The notes: a model not told the origin generated them from the letters alone. A stretch of DNA of 64,000 nucleotides from Euryodendron excelsum (GCA_033060915.1 CM065378.1:59015001-59079000); one strand, 5' to 3'. Positions 46,321-58,603 are shown, counted from the stretch's first letter. Numbers and translations: made by a program.

Positions 46321-47439
46321 CCTTGTTAAGGGGGCCTTTGTGTTTTACCCCCCTGTTTTGGAGATCAGAATAGTATTTGAGAAATTTGTTCATTTTAAGG
46401 CAAGAAATTGCTTGTAAAAAACCACAGTTCTTTTTGGATAAAAGGCAGACAAAAGGGGTAAAAGGTAGCAGGAAAGTTCCTACAAGCAGACTGGATTATC
46501 CACAGGAAGATGACAAACATATTACAGTACAAATCAAACTGAAAGCAACACCATGCAACCTTCGCTCTCAAAATGTTGATGAGAATAACAAATATTTTGG
46601 TGAAACTTTGGGATGGATTTTACACAACTACCGTTGGATAAGATATTTCTTATGCTCACAATGCATGCCAAAGTGCTAAGTGGATCAAAGGTTGGGAGAT
46701 CTCACATATCTGGATAATGGTTCCACCTAGAGTTAAAAGTTTTGAGAAATGCGGGCTTATAGATGAGATGGTCCTTGATCATTTATTGACTTGAAATTTG
46801 GCATGTATGGTGGACATTTCAACAATATAATCCAATGGTCTTATAAAAAGTGAATATGTTGAAAAGTTTTGGACGTGTGGAAAATTATAACCCCATGGTC
46901 AGTCTTATAAAAAGTGAAATATGTTGAAAAGTTATGAACATGTGTAAAATTTCTTAATTTTCCCCTGGTGTTTGGTCCTTGGCCTTTATATATATATATA
47001 TATATTCACACACAAATACATATAAATATAGCATTGAAATTAAAAAGATAATTAAGATCACGATTGGATCTAAAGAATAGAAGTTGATTATTACTCAAAA
47101 ATTTTGAGAACAAGACAAATACATGAAATCAAAAATCATTTTTTCCTCATATTTAATGGAAATCATTTGAAAAATAAGCTAAACATAGCACAGGTCATGA
47201 CATTACAAAACATTGCAAATATATTAGCATTATTGTGGTATAGTATACTGTAATTTCTAATATAAAAAGTGTAATAGAAATAAATAGAAAATCTTAATTA
47301 ACGTAAAATAACTAAAATATACCAACATAACTTTTACAACCCCAATCAAACTCATGACACGAACCTAGTGAGCATTGAGAGTTTGTTAAATAGGAATTGA
47401 AATCGAGCAAAAGTGTCCGGATGAAAAAATTCACGAGTT
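46321..47439. other. Intergenic, with a two-unit ~60-bp duplication
   Basis: 46831-46886 and 46892-46951 repeat 'ggtc-ttataaaaagtgaa', 'atatgttgaaaagtt' and 'gtgtggaaaatt'. A (TA)n tract lies at about 46987-47004. No gene. Confidence 0.5.
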
Positions 47440-47875
47440 GCAAGGAAGAAGAGACAAAAGGTAGAGCAAATGTGCCTAGCTAAAGGTGCTAATATACATA
47501 ATGACAATTAATCTCGATATACTTGGTGCGGTTATGGAAGACAGAGTTGTGGGAAATTTGGATAGCGCACTTATTATCATAATAGAGAGAATTGAGACAA
47601 AAAAAAAAAGAAGAAAAAACCTAAACTAGAGAGAAACCAGAAAAGCCAAACAAACTCAATTGTAGCATGAGCCTTAGCAGCAAACTCAACCTTAGTAGAC
47701 CTATCAATGACACTATTTCTTACTCCTCTAGGAGATCAGAAAGTCACTAAAAAAAATACATAAACTAGTACTGGACTTGTGATTAGAAATGCTCAAAAAG
47801 TCAAGGAGGAAGCCAAAGATAAGAATGAGCTCTGAAAGATGATATCACGAACCTAGTGTAAGGTGCGTAGCAAAG
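47440..47875 (-). pseudogene. Ty1/Copia RNase H fragment, downstream half of a split element
   Basis: Just left of the chromovirus the minus strand reads VRDIIFQSS and SLASSLTF. Further left, near 47740-47640, a degenerate Copia RNase H reads STKVEFAAKAHATIELVWL. It is the continuation of the RT remnant at 53837-54560, interrupted by the chromovirus. Stops are present. Confidence 0.7.
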
Positions 47876-48545
47876 TGTCACGGTCCAACACTTTCAAGTG
47901 GACTAGGCCGTGTGGCACTTGTCGTGGGCGGCACCAGACAAGTCAGCCAAATGGGCACCTCGCAAATGAAAGCCAACACACACACCCGAAGGTGCACAAG
48001 TAAGCAATTTGGAAGCAACAAGCTAAGAACGTTTAAAGCAACAACGAAGGCAATGGGCACACAATTTGCAAGCAATAAGATCACTTTTATTGCATATACA
48101 AAGCAATTCCAGACTACAATTAGGTGGGGAGTTTAGTTAGCCAACAACCGACAAGTAGGGACTTGGACTCACCTTACTATCCTCCCCTATATATGCTTTT
48201 TAAGCCATTTCTAAACTGATACAACCAAACATTACACCCCCTTGAGGAGTCATAATGGGTCTACAAAAATATTTACAAGGAATTTGACAAAACCCTTTTA
48301 CATACATTTAGATATGACCCTAAACTAATTTTCTAGCCCTTCGGAAAAATTACAACACCTCTCCTCGATAGGGCTAGGACACAACTAACTTGGATGCCGC
48401 ACACCTTGACATGGAAAAATCTACGCGTGCATCCGACTCCAAACTTACATTCCTACACTCTATACAATATGTACAAACATAATAGAGTTGACACGAGGTT
48501 GAAAAATGTGGGCATGGGCCCGGCCTTGAAGGGCAGCTCGTGACA
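47876..48545 (-). repeat. Chromovirus 3' LTR
   Basis: Ends TGTCAC...GTGACA. It lacks the 6 bp present in the partner near 53372. Confidence 0.93.
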
Positions 48546-48558
48546 CTCTCCCCCACTT
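48546..48558 (-). other. Chromovirus polypurine tract
   Basis: The complement reads AAGTGGGGGAGAG and touches the 3' LTR, the expected plus-strand primer. It overlaps the end of the coding frame by two bases. Confidence 0.85.
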
Positions 48559-49357
48559 ATGCGGTCGACGTCCTCGTAGACTTTGAAGCAAGGTACTCCT
48601 CGAGCTTGTCCACGAACGGTTGCAAGTCTTCCGCCTTCTCCCAGCTGATCTCTTCATCTCCAAGATCCTTCCACTTCACTAAGTACTCTAGGCGTGGGCG
48701 CCTTCCCTTGACCACTCTATCGGCGAGAATGTCTTCAACTTGCTTCGGCGCTGGTGGCTTGGAGTTGATGGCTGCTCTTGTGGAGATGTTGCGAGTTGAA
48801 TCTTCCTGATCTGCATGGTAGGGCTTGAGACAACTCACATGGAACACTGGGTGCACTTTCATCCAGGCTGGAGGCTCGACCCTGTAAGATGCCTTCCCAA
48901 TCTTGGCAATAACCGGAACAGGTCCCTCATACTTTCGCACTAGGCGTCGGTCACGGTTGCGAAGAAATCTGAGTTGTTCAGGCGTCAACTTTACTAGCAC
49001 CAGGTCTCCAACTTGGAATTCGAGCGGCCTTCTTCCTTGATCTGCCCACTTCTTCATTCTCTTGGAAGCCTTCTCTAAGTAAGCTCTTGCTACTTCATTC
49101 CCCCGCTTCCATTCTTTGGTGAAGTTGTAGGCTCTCAGAGACTTTCCAGTGTAAGGCCCATCCACCCTGTGGGGCATCAGTGGCTGCTGACCTGTAACAA
49201 TCTCAAAAGGGCTCTTGTTAGTGGAAGAACTCTTCTGAGAATTGAAACAAAATTGAGCAACATCAAGTAATTGCACCCAATTTCTCTGGTTGGCATTGAC
49301 AAAATGGCGCAAATACTCTTCAAGTAGCCCATTGAATCGTTCCGTCTGGCCATCAGT
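48557..49357 (-). pseudogene. Chromovirus integrase end and chromodomain
   Basis: After a stop near 49360 the frame continues with TDGQTERFNGLLEEYLRHFV of the integrase core. Then come the tail (KKWADQGRRPLEFQVGDLVL) and a C-terminal chromodomain near 48740-48580 (VEDILADRVVKGRRPRLEYL, VKWKDLGDEEISWEKAEDL). The chromodomain is complete. In this clade it directs insertion to specific chromatin. The frame ends at 48557, next to the polypurine tract. Confidence 0.92.
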
Positions 49358-50308
49358 TTAAAAATGATAGCTAGACGACATGGCGAGCTGTGAACCGAGA
49401 AGCTTAAAGAGTTCTGACCAGAAGGTCCCTGTGAATCTGGAATCCCGGTCACTGACAATGCTTTGGGGCACGCCCCAATACTTGACAATGTGTTTGAAAA
49501 ATAGACGAGCTGTCTCCTCTGCCGGGCAATACTTTGGTGCTGGGATGAATGTGGCATATTTGGAGAACCGGTCTACTATCACCAGAATAGAGCTAAGATC
49601 TCCAACCTTCGGCAAATTGCTGATGAAATCCAGTGAGACACTTTCCCAGGGCCTCCCTGGAGTGGGAAGTGGCTCTAACAACCCAGCTGTCTTGGCTCGC
49701 TCCGTCTTGTCTTGCTGGCAGGTGAGACAAGTCTTTGTATAATCCATCACATCATCTTTCATATGGGGCCAATAGTAGCCCTGTTTCAATAGTGCCAATG
49801 TTCGTTGCCACCCTGGGTGGCCAGCCCATAAGGTGTCATGACACTCCCGCAGGAGCGCCTTTCGTAGGTCACCAGCTTTGGGTACATAAACCCGATTTCC
49901 TTTGGCCATAAGCAAGTCATCCTCAACCCAAAACTGGCGTGTCTTCCCTTCTTTGGCTAGCTGCACAATGGTTTGGGCCATAGGATCTTTTAACAAGTTC
50001 TCCTTGATCCGTTCCCGCATGCTTGTGGCGACCTTGCTAGCCGTGAGGTTCGCCACCAATTTGATAGCAGCAAGCTCAGCCCTGCGACTCAGTGCGTCTG
50101 CCACCTGATTGGTGCAGCCCGCCTTGTATTCTAGGTTGAAATCAAACTCAGCAAGATGCTCCTGCCAACGAGCCTGTTTTGGGGTCAATTTGGGCTGAGT
50201 TAAGAAGTGGCTAACGGCCACGTTGTCAGTCTTCACGATGAACTTGGACCCCAGCAAGTAGTGCCTCCACACCCGAAGGCAATGTACTACCGCAAGCAGC
50301 TCCTTCTC
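49358..50308 (-). pseudogene. Chromovirus RNase H end and integrase
   Basis: The open segment begins after a stop at about 50310 in the RNase H domain. It reads RHYLLGSKFIVKTDNVAVSH (RNase H core) and LAEFDFNLEYKAG. The integrase zinc finger (ECHDTLWAGHPGWQ, CLTCQQDK) and core with DFISNLP, VDRFSKYATF and SDRDSRFTG follow. It stops near 49360 at the S-S-Y-H position, just before the TDGQ box. One base change accounts for each stop. Confidence 0.9.
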
Positions 50309-51022
50309 TTAGGCAGTGTATCTTTTCTCGGCGTCGCTCAGCTTGCGACTTTCATAAGCAACTGGATGACCCTCTTGAAGTAGCACTCCACCAAGGGCGA
50401 AATCTGAAGCATCGGTTTGCACTTCAAAGGGCTTTGAGACATCCGGTAAGGCCAGGACTGGATCACTCATCACGGCCGCTTTCAGGTCAGCAAAGGCTCC
50501 TTGGCATTCCCTTGACCAATCCCAGGCTTTATCTTTCTTCAGCAAGTCTGTCAAGGGGGCGGCCCTTCTTGAATACCCTTCAACGAACCGCCGATAGTAA
50601 TTGGCTAGCCCTAAGAAAGAGCGTAGCTCCGACACATTAGTTGGGGCCTTCCACTCCTGAATTGCCTTCACTTTGTCCATGTCCATCCGAATATGTCCCT
50701 GCTCAATGATGTGCCCAAGAAACTTTATGCGCTCCTGTGCAAAGGAGCACTTCTCTTCCTTAACATAGAGGTGATTCTCCCGTAGCTTCCTGAACACCAT
50801 CCTCAAGTGCTCCACATGTCTCTCGAGGCTAGAGCTGTACACCACTATGTCATCTAGATAGACCACCACAAACTTATCCAGGTAGTCATGAAACACCTGG
50901 TTCATCAATGTGCAAAAGGTGGTTGGGGCGTTAGTTAAGCCAAAAGGCATCACCAAGAACTCAAATGCCCCGTACCGGGTCACACAAGTGGTCTTCGGTT
51001 CATCCCCATCCGCTATGCGCAC
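50309..51022 (-). pseudogene. Chromovirus reverse transcriptase palm and RNase H start
   Basis: Segment after the frameshift in a G-run near 51032-51036. It carries [20 protein letters not shown], the intact catalytic box [12 protein letters not shown] near 50860, [20 protein letters not shown] (thumb), and the RNase H start [20 protein letters not shown]. It ends at a TAA near 50309. Confidence 0.92.
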
Positions 51023-53112
51023 TTGATAATAGCCCCCGACCGCAAATCGAGCTTAGTGAAGAACTTGGCATTGCACAATTGATCAAAGAGATCTGCAATC
51101 AGTGGGATGGGATACTTGTTCTTCACCGTCACCTTGTTGAGAGCCCGATAGTCTACACACAGCCGCAGACTCCCATCGTGCTTCTTTTGGAACAAGACAG
51201 GGGCTCCAAATGGTGCTTTAGAAGGGCGAATGAAGCCCGCTTCAATCAACTCGTTCAATTGTTTCCTTAGCTCCGTGAGCTCAGGAGGGGCCATTCTATA
51301 TGGCCCACGAGCAGGAGGCTTTACCCCTGGCAACAACTCAATCTCATGATCCACCGGGCGCCGTGGAGGTAGAGTTTTGGGCAGTTCTTTGGGCATCACA
51401 TCTAAAAATTCACGTAGAACCCTTTTGATAGCTGCTGGCACGGGTCCTTGTTCCATCTCCTCATTCACCGACAAAGCTGCCACAAATGTTGGTTCACCGT
51501 GCTTCACCCCCTTCTTAAGTTGCATCGCCGAGAGGAACTTGTCTTTAGAGGATTGAGCCACAGTGGGAACAAGGCAGGGGTCCTCCCCCATTAAGCACAA
51601 TGAGCTAGCAAAGGGCATTGTAATGGCCTTGGTGGCCCGCAGAAACTCCATGCCCAAAATCACTTGGAAATCATCCATAGGAACAGCGGTGAAGTTGGCA
51701 TGCCCTTCCCAATTCTGTAACTTTACTGGCACCGATTTAGCTACTCCCTGGATGGGCCGAGCTGCCGAGTTCACAGCTTTCATCTTGCTTGAGTCCTTGT
51801 CTAGCTTTAGGCCCAAGCGTGCTGCCTCCGTGTCTGACACGAAGTTGTGAGTGGCACCGGTGTCAATCATAGCCCTGGTCAACTTGCCATTGATTCGCAT
51901 ATCCACGAACATTAGGCCTTTGGGCGAGGCCTTCTTTGTTTCAGCTTGCTTCTTCAAGGCATTGAGCAAGCGCATGGCACCCATCCGCGGGGCTCCTTCA
52001 ACTTCTTCTTCTTCGTCCGGTTCCTGCGCATCACCACTAGACAAAGAAGCTTGTAAGGCATTTAAAGCTTGTCTATGGGGGCATTCCGACACCCTATGGG
52101 GACCGCTACATAAGAAGCATTTAATAAACTTGGGCTTATCTCCTGCCATGTTGGGCGCCCGGGACTTTGGCTGGAACTTGGAGGAAAAAGATCCCCTGTC
52201 GCCTCCCCCACTTTGTCCCTTGTTTGCCTTGACAAACTTTCCACCGCCTCCACCTGACCCACTCGATGAATCCTTCTTCTTATTCGAGGAGGAGGACGAA
52301 GCTTCGGAGGTGTAGTCAGTCAAGCGCTCAGCCGCGGCCTGGGCGGATGCCAAGTCCTGCACTCGTTGCCTTTGGAGCTCGGCACGCGCCCAAGGCTTTA
52401 GCCCTTCCAAGAAATAGAACATTTTATCTTTCTCCGACATGTCCCGGATGTCCAACATTAGCCCGGAGAATTGTTTAACATATTCCCTCACAGTGCCCGT
52501 GTGTTTCAAATCTCTAAGCTTGCGCCGAGCTATGTACTCGACGTTCTTGGGGAAGAATTGGGCCTTCAATTCCCTCTTTAAGTCTTCCCATGTGTCAATA
52601 ATGCAGCTGCCCTGTAGGATTTCTTCATGCTTCGTGCGCCACCATAGTTTGGCATCACCACTCAAATACATGGTAGCCATGGTGACCTTAGTTTCTTCCG
52701 AGTCAGCCTTGACGGCCTTGAAATATTGATCCATGTCAAAGAGATAGTTCTCCAACTCTTTGGCATCCCATGCTCCACCGTAGGCGCGGGGTTCTGGAAC
52801 GCGTACCTTTGCCGTGTCAAAGATGGAGGTGTGAGGGGCCGAGTTACCAACTGCCCGCATTAGCAAGTTTAGCTTGGTGTTGATTTCATCCAACTCGCCT
52901 CTCAACTCTTTCACCTCATCCCGAAACTCTTCCGTGTCAGCGAGCCCGCCAATGGTGGCACTAGCCCGTGGCGTATCAGCTGCCGTGCTTACTTCCACTA
53001 GGTCTAGGCGATCACCGAACCGGGCCAAGCTTTCCGCCGTCTCACGTCTTAGCCTTTCAAATTCCACCTCTATCTCGTCGAGGCGTTCTTGTGCCGACTT
53101 CTTTGGAGGCAT
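51013..53112 (-). pseudogene. Chromovirus gag-protease-RT (first 699 codons)
   Basis: The start is the ATG at 53112 ([20 protein letters not shown]), 30 bases after the primer site. Gag contains [12 protein letters not shown], the core KREL-AQFFP and a CX2C-X3-H-X4-C knuckle ([14 protein letters not shown]) near 52135. The protease active site [11 protein letters not shown] lies near 51850. The RT fingers ([56 protein letters not shown]) run to LDLRSG, where a frameshift ends the reading frame. Codon order and length are as in full chromovirus polyproteins. Confidence 0.93.
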
Positions 53113-53141
53113 GGTTCCCGGATCCTTCAAGCAACCACAGT

Positions 53142-53154
53142 GCTCTGATACCAA
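53142..53154 (-). other. Chromovirus primer-binding site
   Basis: The complement reads TTGGTATCAGAGC, matching initiator-Met tRNA, one base inside the 5' LTR. The same primer type is seen in the TRIM and both Copia elements of the window. Confidence 0.9.
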
Positions 53155-53155
53155 A

Positions 53156-53831
53156 TGTCACGGTCCAACACTTTCAAGTGGACTAGGCCGTGTGGCACTT
53201 GTCGTGGGCGGCACGAGACAAGTCAGCCAAATGGGCACCTCGCAAATGAAAGCCAACACACACACCCGAAGGTGCACAAGTAAGCAATTTGGAAGCAACA
53301 AGCTAAGAACATTTAAAGCAACAATGAAGGCAATGGGCACACAATTTGCAAGCAATAAGATCACTTTTATGTTTGTTGCATATACAAAGCAATTCCAGAC
53401 TACAATTAGGTGGGGAGTTTAGTTAGCCAACAACCGACAAGTAGGGACTTGGACTCACCTTACTATCCTCCCCTATATATGCTTTTTAAGCCATTTCTAA
53501 ACTGATACAACCAAACATTACACCCCCTTGAGGAGTCATAATGGGTCTACAAAAATATTTACAAGGAATTTGACAAAACCCTTTTACATACATTTAGATA
53601 TGACCCTAAACTAATTTTCTAGCCCTTCGGAAAAATTACAACACCTCTCCTCGATAGGGCTAGGACACAACTAACTTGGATGCCGCACACCTTGACATGG
53701 GAAAATCTACGCGTGCATCCGACTCCAAACTTACATTCCTACACTCTATACAATATGTACAAACATAATAGAGTTGACACGAGGTTGAAAAATGTGGGCT
53801 TGGGCCCGGCCTTGAAGGGCAGCTCGTGACA
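53156..53831 (-). repeat. Chromovirus 5' LTR
   Basis: 676 bp. It differs from the 3' LTR at five sites and by a 6-bp insertion (ttatgtttgttgc context near 53370). Confidence 0.93.
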
Positions 53832-53836
53832 CAAAG

Positions 53837-54560
53837 CAACCCAATGAGTAGAGCAAGGTCCAGAAACAAATTGACTGACCACATGAATAGCTAGAGCTAT
53901 AAACAAGCTGAGCTAAGCTGAGAAGTGGGTTGTTCAAGCTTTGTTTGATAATCTTAATAAACTTCAAAATGTGTTCAAGATTGGCTTGTTTAGTTTTTTA
54001 GCTAATTTGAAAGGAGCTTTATTTGAGCCGAGCTCCAATAGCTTGATTCTTTTAGTGAATATAAACCTATTGAGAGTTTGAGAGAGCTTATAAAATTTTT
54101 TAGCCTTAAAATGTGTTCAAGTTTCGCTTGTTTACATAACAAGTCAATCTTAAACGAGCTGAGTTTGAGTAGCTCGGTTTTTTTATAGCCCTATGAACAA
54201 CATGGGCAATATAAGGTAATCCAAACACCCAACCAACTAGCTGCATAAGGTAGGATCATCAAAAGGAATATCATTAGGAGCAGAGAACTTGACATGTAGA
54301 TCGATGGGAGTATCAATTACCTTAGCATTAGTGAGGTTGGCAAGAAAAATTATCTCATTAACATTTCTGAACTGCGATAAAAGGTAGCCCTTAGGTGAGG
54401 AAGCAATTTCAATACCAAAAAAATAATGCAAAGAGCCTAAATCTTTCATCTTAAATTCGTGAAATTTTATTTGTTTCACCGGCGGAGTCGGTATCAATTA
54501 TGATCATATCATCCATGCATAGCAACAAAATGACCATCCAGCAGTAGTATGGCAAAGGAA
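53837..54560 (-). pseudogene. Ty1/Copia RT remnant, upstream half of the split element
   Basis: The minus strand has a catalytic-box relic (CMDDMIII near 54510; the family has YVDDM). Then come FKMKDLGSLHYFFGIEIAS and SPKGYLLSQF, FSAPNDIPFDDPTLCS, LVGCLDYL and, just before the chromovirus, VSQFVSGPCSTHWVAL. The reading resumes at 47870 beyond the chromovirus. A 302-bp MITE also interrupts it. Confidence 0.8.
53892..54193. mobile_element. hAT-like MITE, 302 bp
   Basis: The inverted ends TAGAGCTATAAACAAGCTGA and the complement of the right end, TAGGGCTATAAAAAAACCGA, agree at most positions. The flanks tgaatagc (53884-53891) and tgaacaac (54194-54201) match at six of eight positions, which fits the 8-bp duplication of hAT elements. 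There is no coding sequence. It lies inside the Copia RT remnant. Confidence 0.7.
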
Positions 54561-55080
54561 AACAGCATAATCATGCTCAAACCAATCTGTATGACAGTCG
54601 ACTGAAAACGCTCTTACCAACCAATTGATTTCAATCCATGAAATTCAGAAATTAAAATTATCTCTAATTCTCTTCAACGACTGTTACTAATAATTTCTGT
54701 AAATTTCTTATGATCTAAATCACCAAATGGTATTTTTGATATACCAAGTAGTAAGTAGAGGTCTTGAATTCAAAACTCCCTTTTCTTGAAAAGCACCCTA
54801 GCCATGCATGTTGGCAACCATTATCACAGGTCCTCCGGTAAAAGAAGGAAAAAAAGGGTGTTGTTGATCTTTTAATCTGTTGACATCATGTGCACAACCG
54901 TAATGCCTTATACTAAATAGCGTACATATATATGATACGCAGGTCAATGAAATCACAAGCAGACTCTAAAAACAGAAACTGCTTGAGACAAGGAGGCCCT
55001 GGAAACAAGGCAATGTGCAATCATAAATTTAGATCTCTCACAGACCCCTTAACACAGAAATAGGGTTATTGGTGCATCAA
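54561..55080. other. Intergenic, no gene
   Basis: AT-rich sequence with no recognised repeat or domain. Confidence 0.4.
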
Positions 55081-55092
55081 ACACATGAAAAT

Positions 55093-55176
55093 CCCTGCCT
55101 GTTCACATCTCTGGGTGTGTGTGGGTTTGTGGAGAGAGAGAGAGAGACTGTTCACATCTCTGGGTGTGTGTGGGTT

Positions 55177-55223
<47 letters not shown>
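55093..55223. repeat. Tandem ~50-bp duplication carrying (GA)n
   Basis: The phrase 'tgttcacatctctgggtgtg' plus 'tgtgggttt' occurs at about 55099 and 55149. Each is followed by a GA tract, the second about 42 bp long (55181-55223). Open frames over it are repeat artefacts. Confidence 0.85.
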
Positions 55224-55228
<5 letters not shown>

Positions 55229-57240
55229 CTCATATTTCCAGTGCACACCAAACCCAACGGGGCAGAAGCATAGACCAAGTCCAACATGCCATCCTTACCT
55301 AAGTTAGGCAATGATAATTGGATTCCTGCTCCCATATCTATCTCTTCCTTAATTAGGAGGACACGTAGAAAAACAAGCAAACATTAAATAAATTAGGGCT
55401 GAATACATTTTATTTGTATTACGTCAAAGAAACAACAAAAACAGGTTTCAAACAGCATAACCCTTGTAGTTCTGATCAAAGCAAGGCGGAGGGACTTAGG
55501 AGACTACCTCGGCTATAGCTTAGCGGACCCTAGCTCAACTCCTTTTTTTAATGTTCAAAATTTTTTAATATCTAAGTTTAGCCCATCTCAATATTGTCCA
55601 GTCCATCCTTTTCTATTGTTCAGCTTAATACATTTTATTGCAGCTCAATTACTTAATACAACTTATTTTAATCTTAATTCTTAAACTCAATAAAAATTGA
55701 ATCAATTAATCAACTATTAAAAAAGTGCCCTAGAGTCTATTGTTGACATTGGCGCCTGTTGTTTAATTATTAAAAAATAAATTTATTATTTTTTTTAAAG
55801 AGAGACTATCTGACCTCATTCAATTAGGGTTTGACTTCACACCTTTTTCAATGGCAATACAAACCTCAAAGTATTTGGGCATATGCGAGAGAGAGAAAAG
55901 AAAAGAGTAGGCCTCCATGGCTTAGCCACTGTAACCTTCACTATCCATTGACGACCTCTACCGCTTTCAGTTTTTTTTTTTTTGGTCCTTTTCTTTCTTC
56001 TATGTTTCTCACTTTCTCTCATTTTTTTTTTTTTTTGTATAATTATATCAAGTCATCAAACTAGTTGTAGGAAATAAATTAGCAATCATTTCAGACCTTT
56101 CCTCACCTCGCCAATGTTATTATACATTATTACACTTTGAGTTTATCTATGCATGACAATTATTGTACTTTCATTGAACTTCTTTAATTATGCTAATTTT
56201 TCCACCAGCAAGTAAGCAACGAGATGCTTCCAATGTGATTATTCTATGGACCAAAACATAATCCTATGTGTGAGAAAATCAAATAAACATACTAAGTTAA
56301 AGGCACAAAACCTGCTTACTCGTTGGGCATAACTTCAATACGTATTTTTCTTTGAATATTTTTGAATATTTGCCTATTTTATGAACACATTTGCTACATA
56401 ACAGTTGTAAAATTATTTGGTCTACATAACTTTTGTATATACATGTTCTATAATTTTTTGTTTTGTAGTTTATTAAATTTTGACATAGTTCAAGTCAAAT
56501 CAAAATCCTAATTTTGCTCTCGAATCAAAGTAAAACCATTACCAGAGGGAAAAGAAAAAGGGAATTACCTACATTTATCTATTAATCCTTTGTCTTATAA
56601 TGAAGATCGAGGAAGGAATGTCTAGAAAGGAATCCGCAACATTGGGGCTTGACGAGACTGACACACGCTAGTTGGCTTGAATGCAACTTTATTTTGCTCG
56701 AGTTTTGTAATGATTGAATTAAGGCTTGTTTTCGCTGAACAAAGTCGTTCATATGTGTCTGGATGGTTGAATTTTATAAAACTTGCTCGTTCTGTGTGAT
56801 TATGTTTGGATTTGTCACAATTCTGATGTTTATTTGAATGATTTCGTGATTGTGTGTAATTGTGGTGATCTAGGGTACACGACATTGTTCATGACATATA
56901 CTACTAAAAACTGGGGCTCTTATGAATTTCTGCATGTAATGCTATGTTTTATGTTGGTTGATGTTTGGATTAAGTAATAGCGTATGGATTTAATATATCT
57001 TAAAACAACTGAATGTGGTTTTATATACACATAAATTACACTGGTCACTCATGAGTGCTCATGAAATGTGAGATAATACTTCCTACATACTAACAATTAC
57101 ATCGGTAACTTGCCATGGCCAATCACCACTCCAGCAGCATCGTTATACTGCCATGGTCAGCCCCCCACCACAATCACACCCCAAAACTCTACCCACCAAC
57201 CACGCACACCTCCATCATTATGTATATACACATGTATATA
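55224..57240. other. Intergenic, no gene
   Basis: Low-complexity T and A runs (55971-55983, 56023-56036). Open frames up to 87 codons show no domain. It ends in a (ta/ca)-rich stretch at the left end of the Copia LTR; the last five bases before it are atata. Confidence 0.45.
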
Positions 57241-58588
57241 TGTTAGAGATTTATACTAAAAAATATATTTTGTGTAATGACATTAGTATTTATTAATAAA
57301 TTAGTTATTCTATTTTAATGAGAATTTGTATGAGCAATATTTGTCATGTGTTATTTATTTAATGATTATGCATGTGTGTCTTTTATTCTATATAGTAGAT
57401 GATTTGCTATGTAGAGTACAGTTTACATATGAAAGATCAGATAATCGGTTTTTATGAAATATTAGTTTTTAGTTCACAGTTTTAAATGAAACTGGACACA
57501 CCATCAGCAGGATTGTAACACAACGTTTTAAAAGGTCTATCTTGACTATGGAGAACAGTATAGTTTTGACTCCTTGCACTAGTACACTTTGTGTGTATTG
57601 AATAGAACCGTGTTGAGATAATTATTTTTATACTGACTATATAAAATAATTAATATCTCATGATTATTATGAGTACTTATGCTCTTAATTCTAATAAAAT
57701 AAATAGACATGTTCATATAATATTTATTGTTTTAATTCATAGAAGAGTGAGATTTTTTGTGGGTCAATAAACTTAGTAAGTTAGACAATAATATTACGTA
57801 TATGGTGAATATTAATTATTGATAGAATCCATGCCCCAGTATAGAGATTGATAATATCTCCTTGAGAAAACTTATAAGTTTTGATTATATTAGACACTGC
57901 AGGTAGATTATGAATTCGACATATCAAATAGGTTAAGAGAAAGGTCTCAAGGAATTAAAAAAGTCTATTAAATTTAATTGTTAGTAATTTAATTTACTAG
58001 GCAGGTATTTGTGATCTTAACGTAGGGAGATAAATAAGAATTTAATAATATGGAGCTTGAAATATAATTCCCAGTATGAAAGTGAGTGCAATTATAATGT
58101 ATTAGTGGTATAAATTATAATTTACGTAAATAGGTATTAATCCTGGTTGGATTACGAATCCTTATTTGCGCAGGAAGCCCTAGTCATACTAATCTTATGG
58201 TTTTTGTTGTAACCTCTATATATACGCACTCTAAGAACAAATAGGGTTACACTTACTTATAATTGAGAAATACATGTTTTTGTGAGATAAAGAAATCCTA
58301 CCAGCTGCGAGCCCACTCTCTCTGGAGTTAGGCGCATTTGAGGGATACAATAGGAGTTCGAAGGTTGAGTTTAAGCAGTTGAATCTTTTTTGTTATTATT
58401 GCTTACTATTCGAGATCAAAGTAGAGGGATTTTGAAATTCATACTTACTGCTATTTGGAATTAAATCAGAGAGATCTCAAATGTATGATTCTAATCACGT
58501 AGATTACTCTATGCTAATCAAATTAGAAATTTTTGTATTATACATATGCACTATAGTCAGGTCGTGAAAAATTCCAGAATCTCCAACA
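57241..58588 (+). repeat. 5' LTR of the Copia element
   Basis: It starts TGTTAGAGATTTATAC and ends CCAGAATCTCCAACA. At 1348 bp it is the longest copy of the family in the window. A TATA-type run (ctctatatatacgcac near 58215) is a candidate LTR promoter, conserved in the other copies. Confidence 0.88.
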
Positions 58589-58590
58589 AT

Positions 58591-58603
58591 TGGTATTAAA
58601 GCC
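58591..58603 (+). other. Decayed Met-tRNA primer-binding site
   Basis: TGGTATTAAAGCC lies two bases after the LTR. It differs from the canonical TGGTATCAGAGCC by one C to T and one G to A change. Confidence 0.8.

Larger units (their letters stand above)
47876..53831 (-). mobile_element. Nearly complete Ty3/Gypsy chromovirus, 5956 bp
   Basis: Two LTRs (47876-48545, 670 bp; 53156-53831, 676 bp) differ by five substitutions and one 6-bp indel. The 5-bp repeat caaag at 47871-47875 and 53832-53836 is a perfect target duplication. On the minus strand, in order: 5' LTR, Met-tRNA primer site, gag, protease, RT, RNase H, integrase, chromodomain, polypurine tract, 3' LTR. The polyprotein is broken by one frameshift and two stops. 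It sits about 1.8 kb downstream of LNP, inside an older Copia remnant. LTR divergence of about 0.75% points to a recent insertion, some hundreds of thousands of years on common plant rates. Confidence 0.95.

Noticed and set aside
51563..53422. Several plus-strand open frames of 95-182 codons
   Set aside because: Antisense shadows of the GC-richer chromovirus gag-pol and LTR; no domain of their own.
55066..55380. Ser-Leu repeat and Arg-Glu repeat peptides
   Set aside because: Translations of the (GA)n microsatellite on the two strands.
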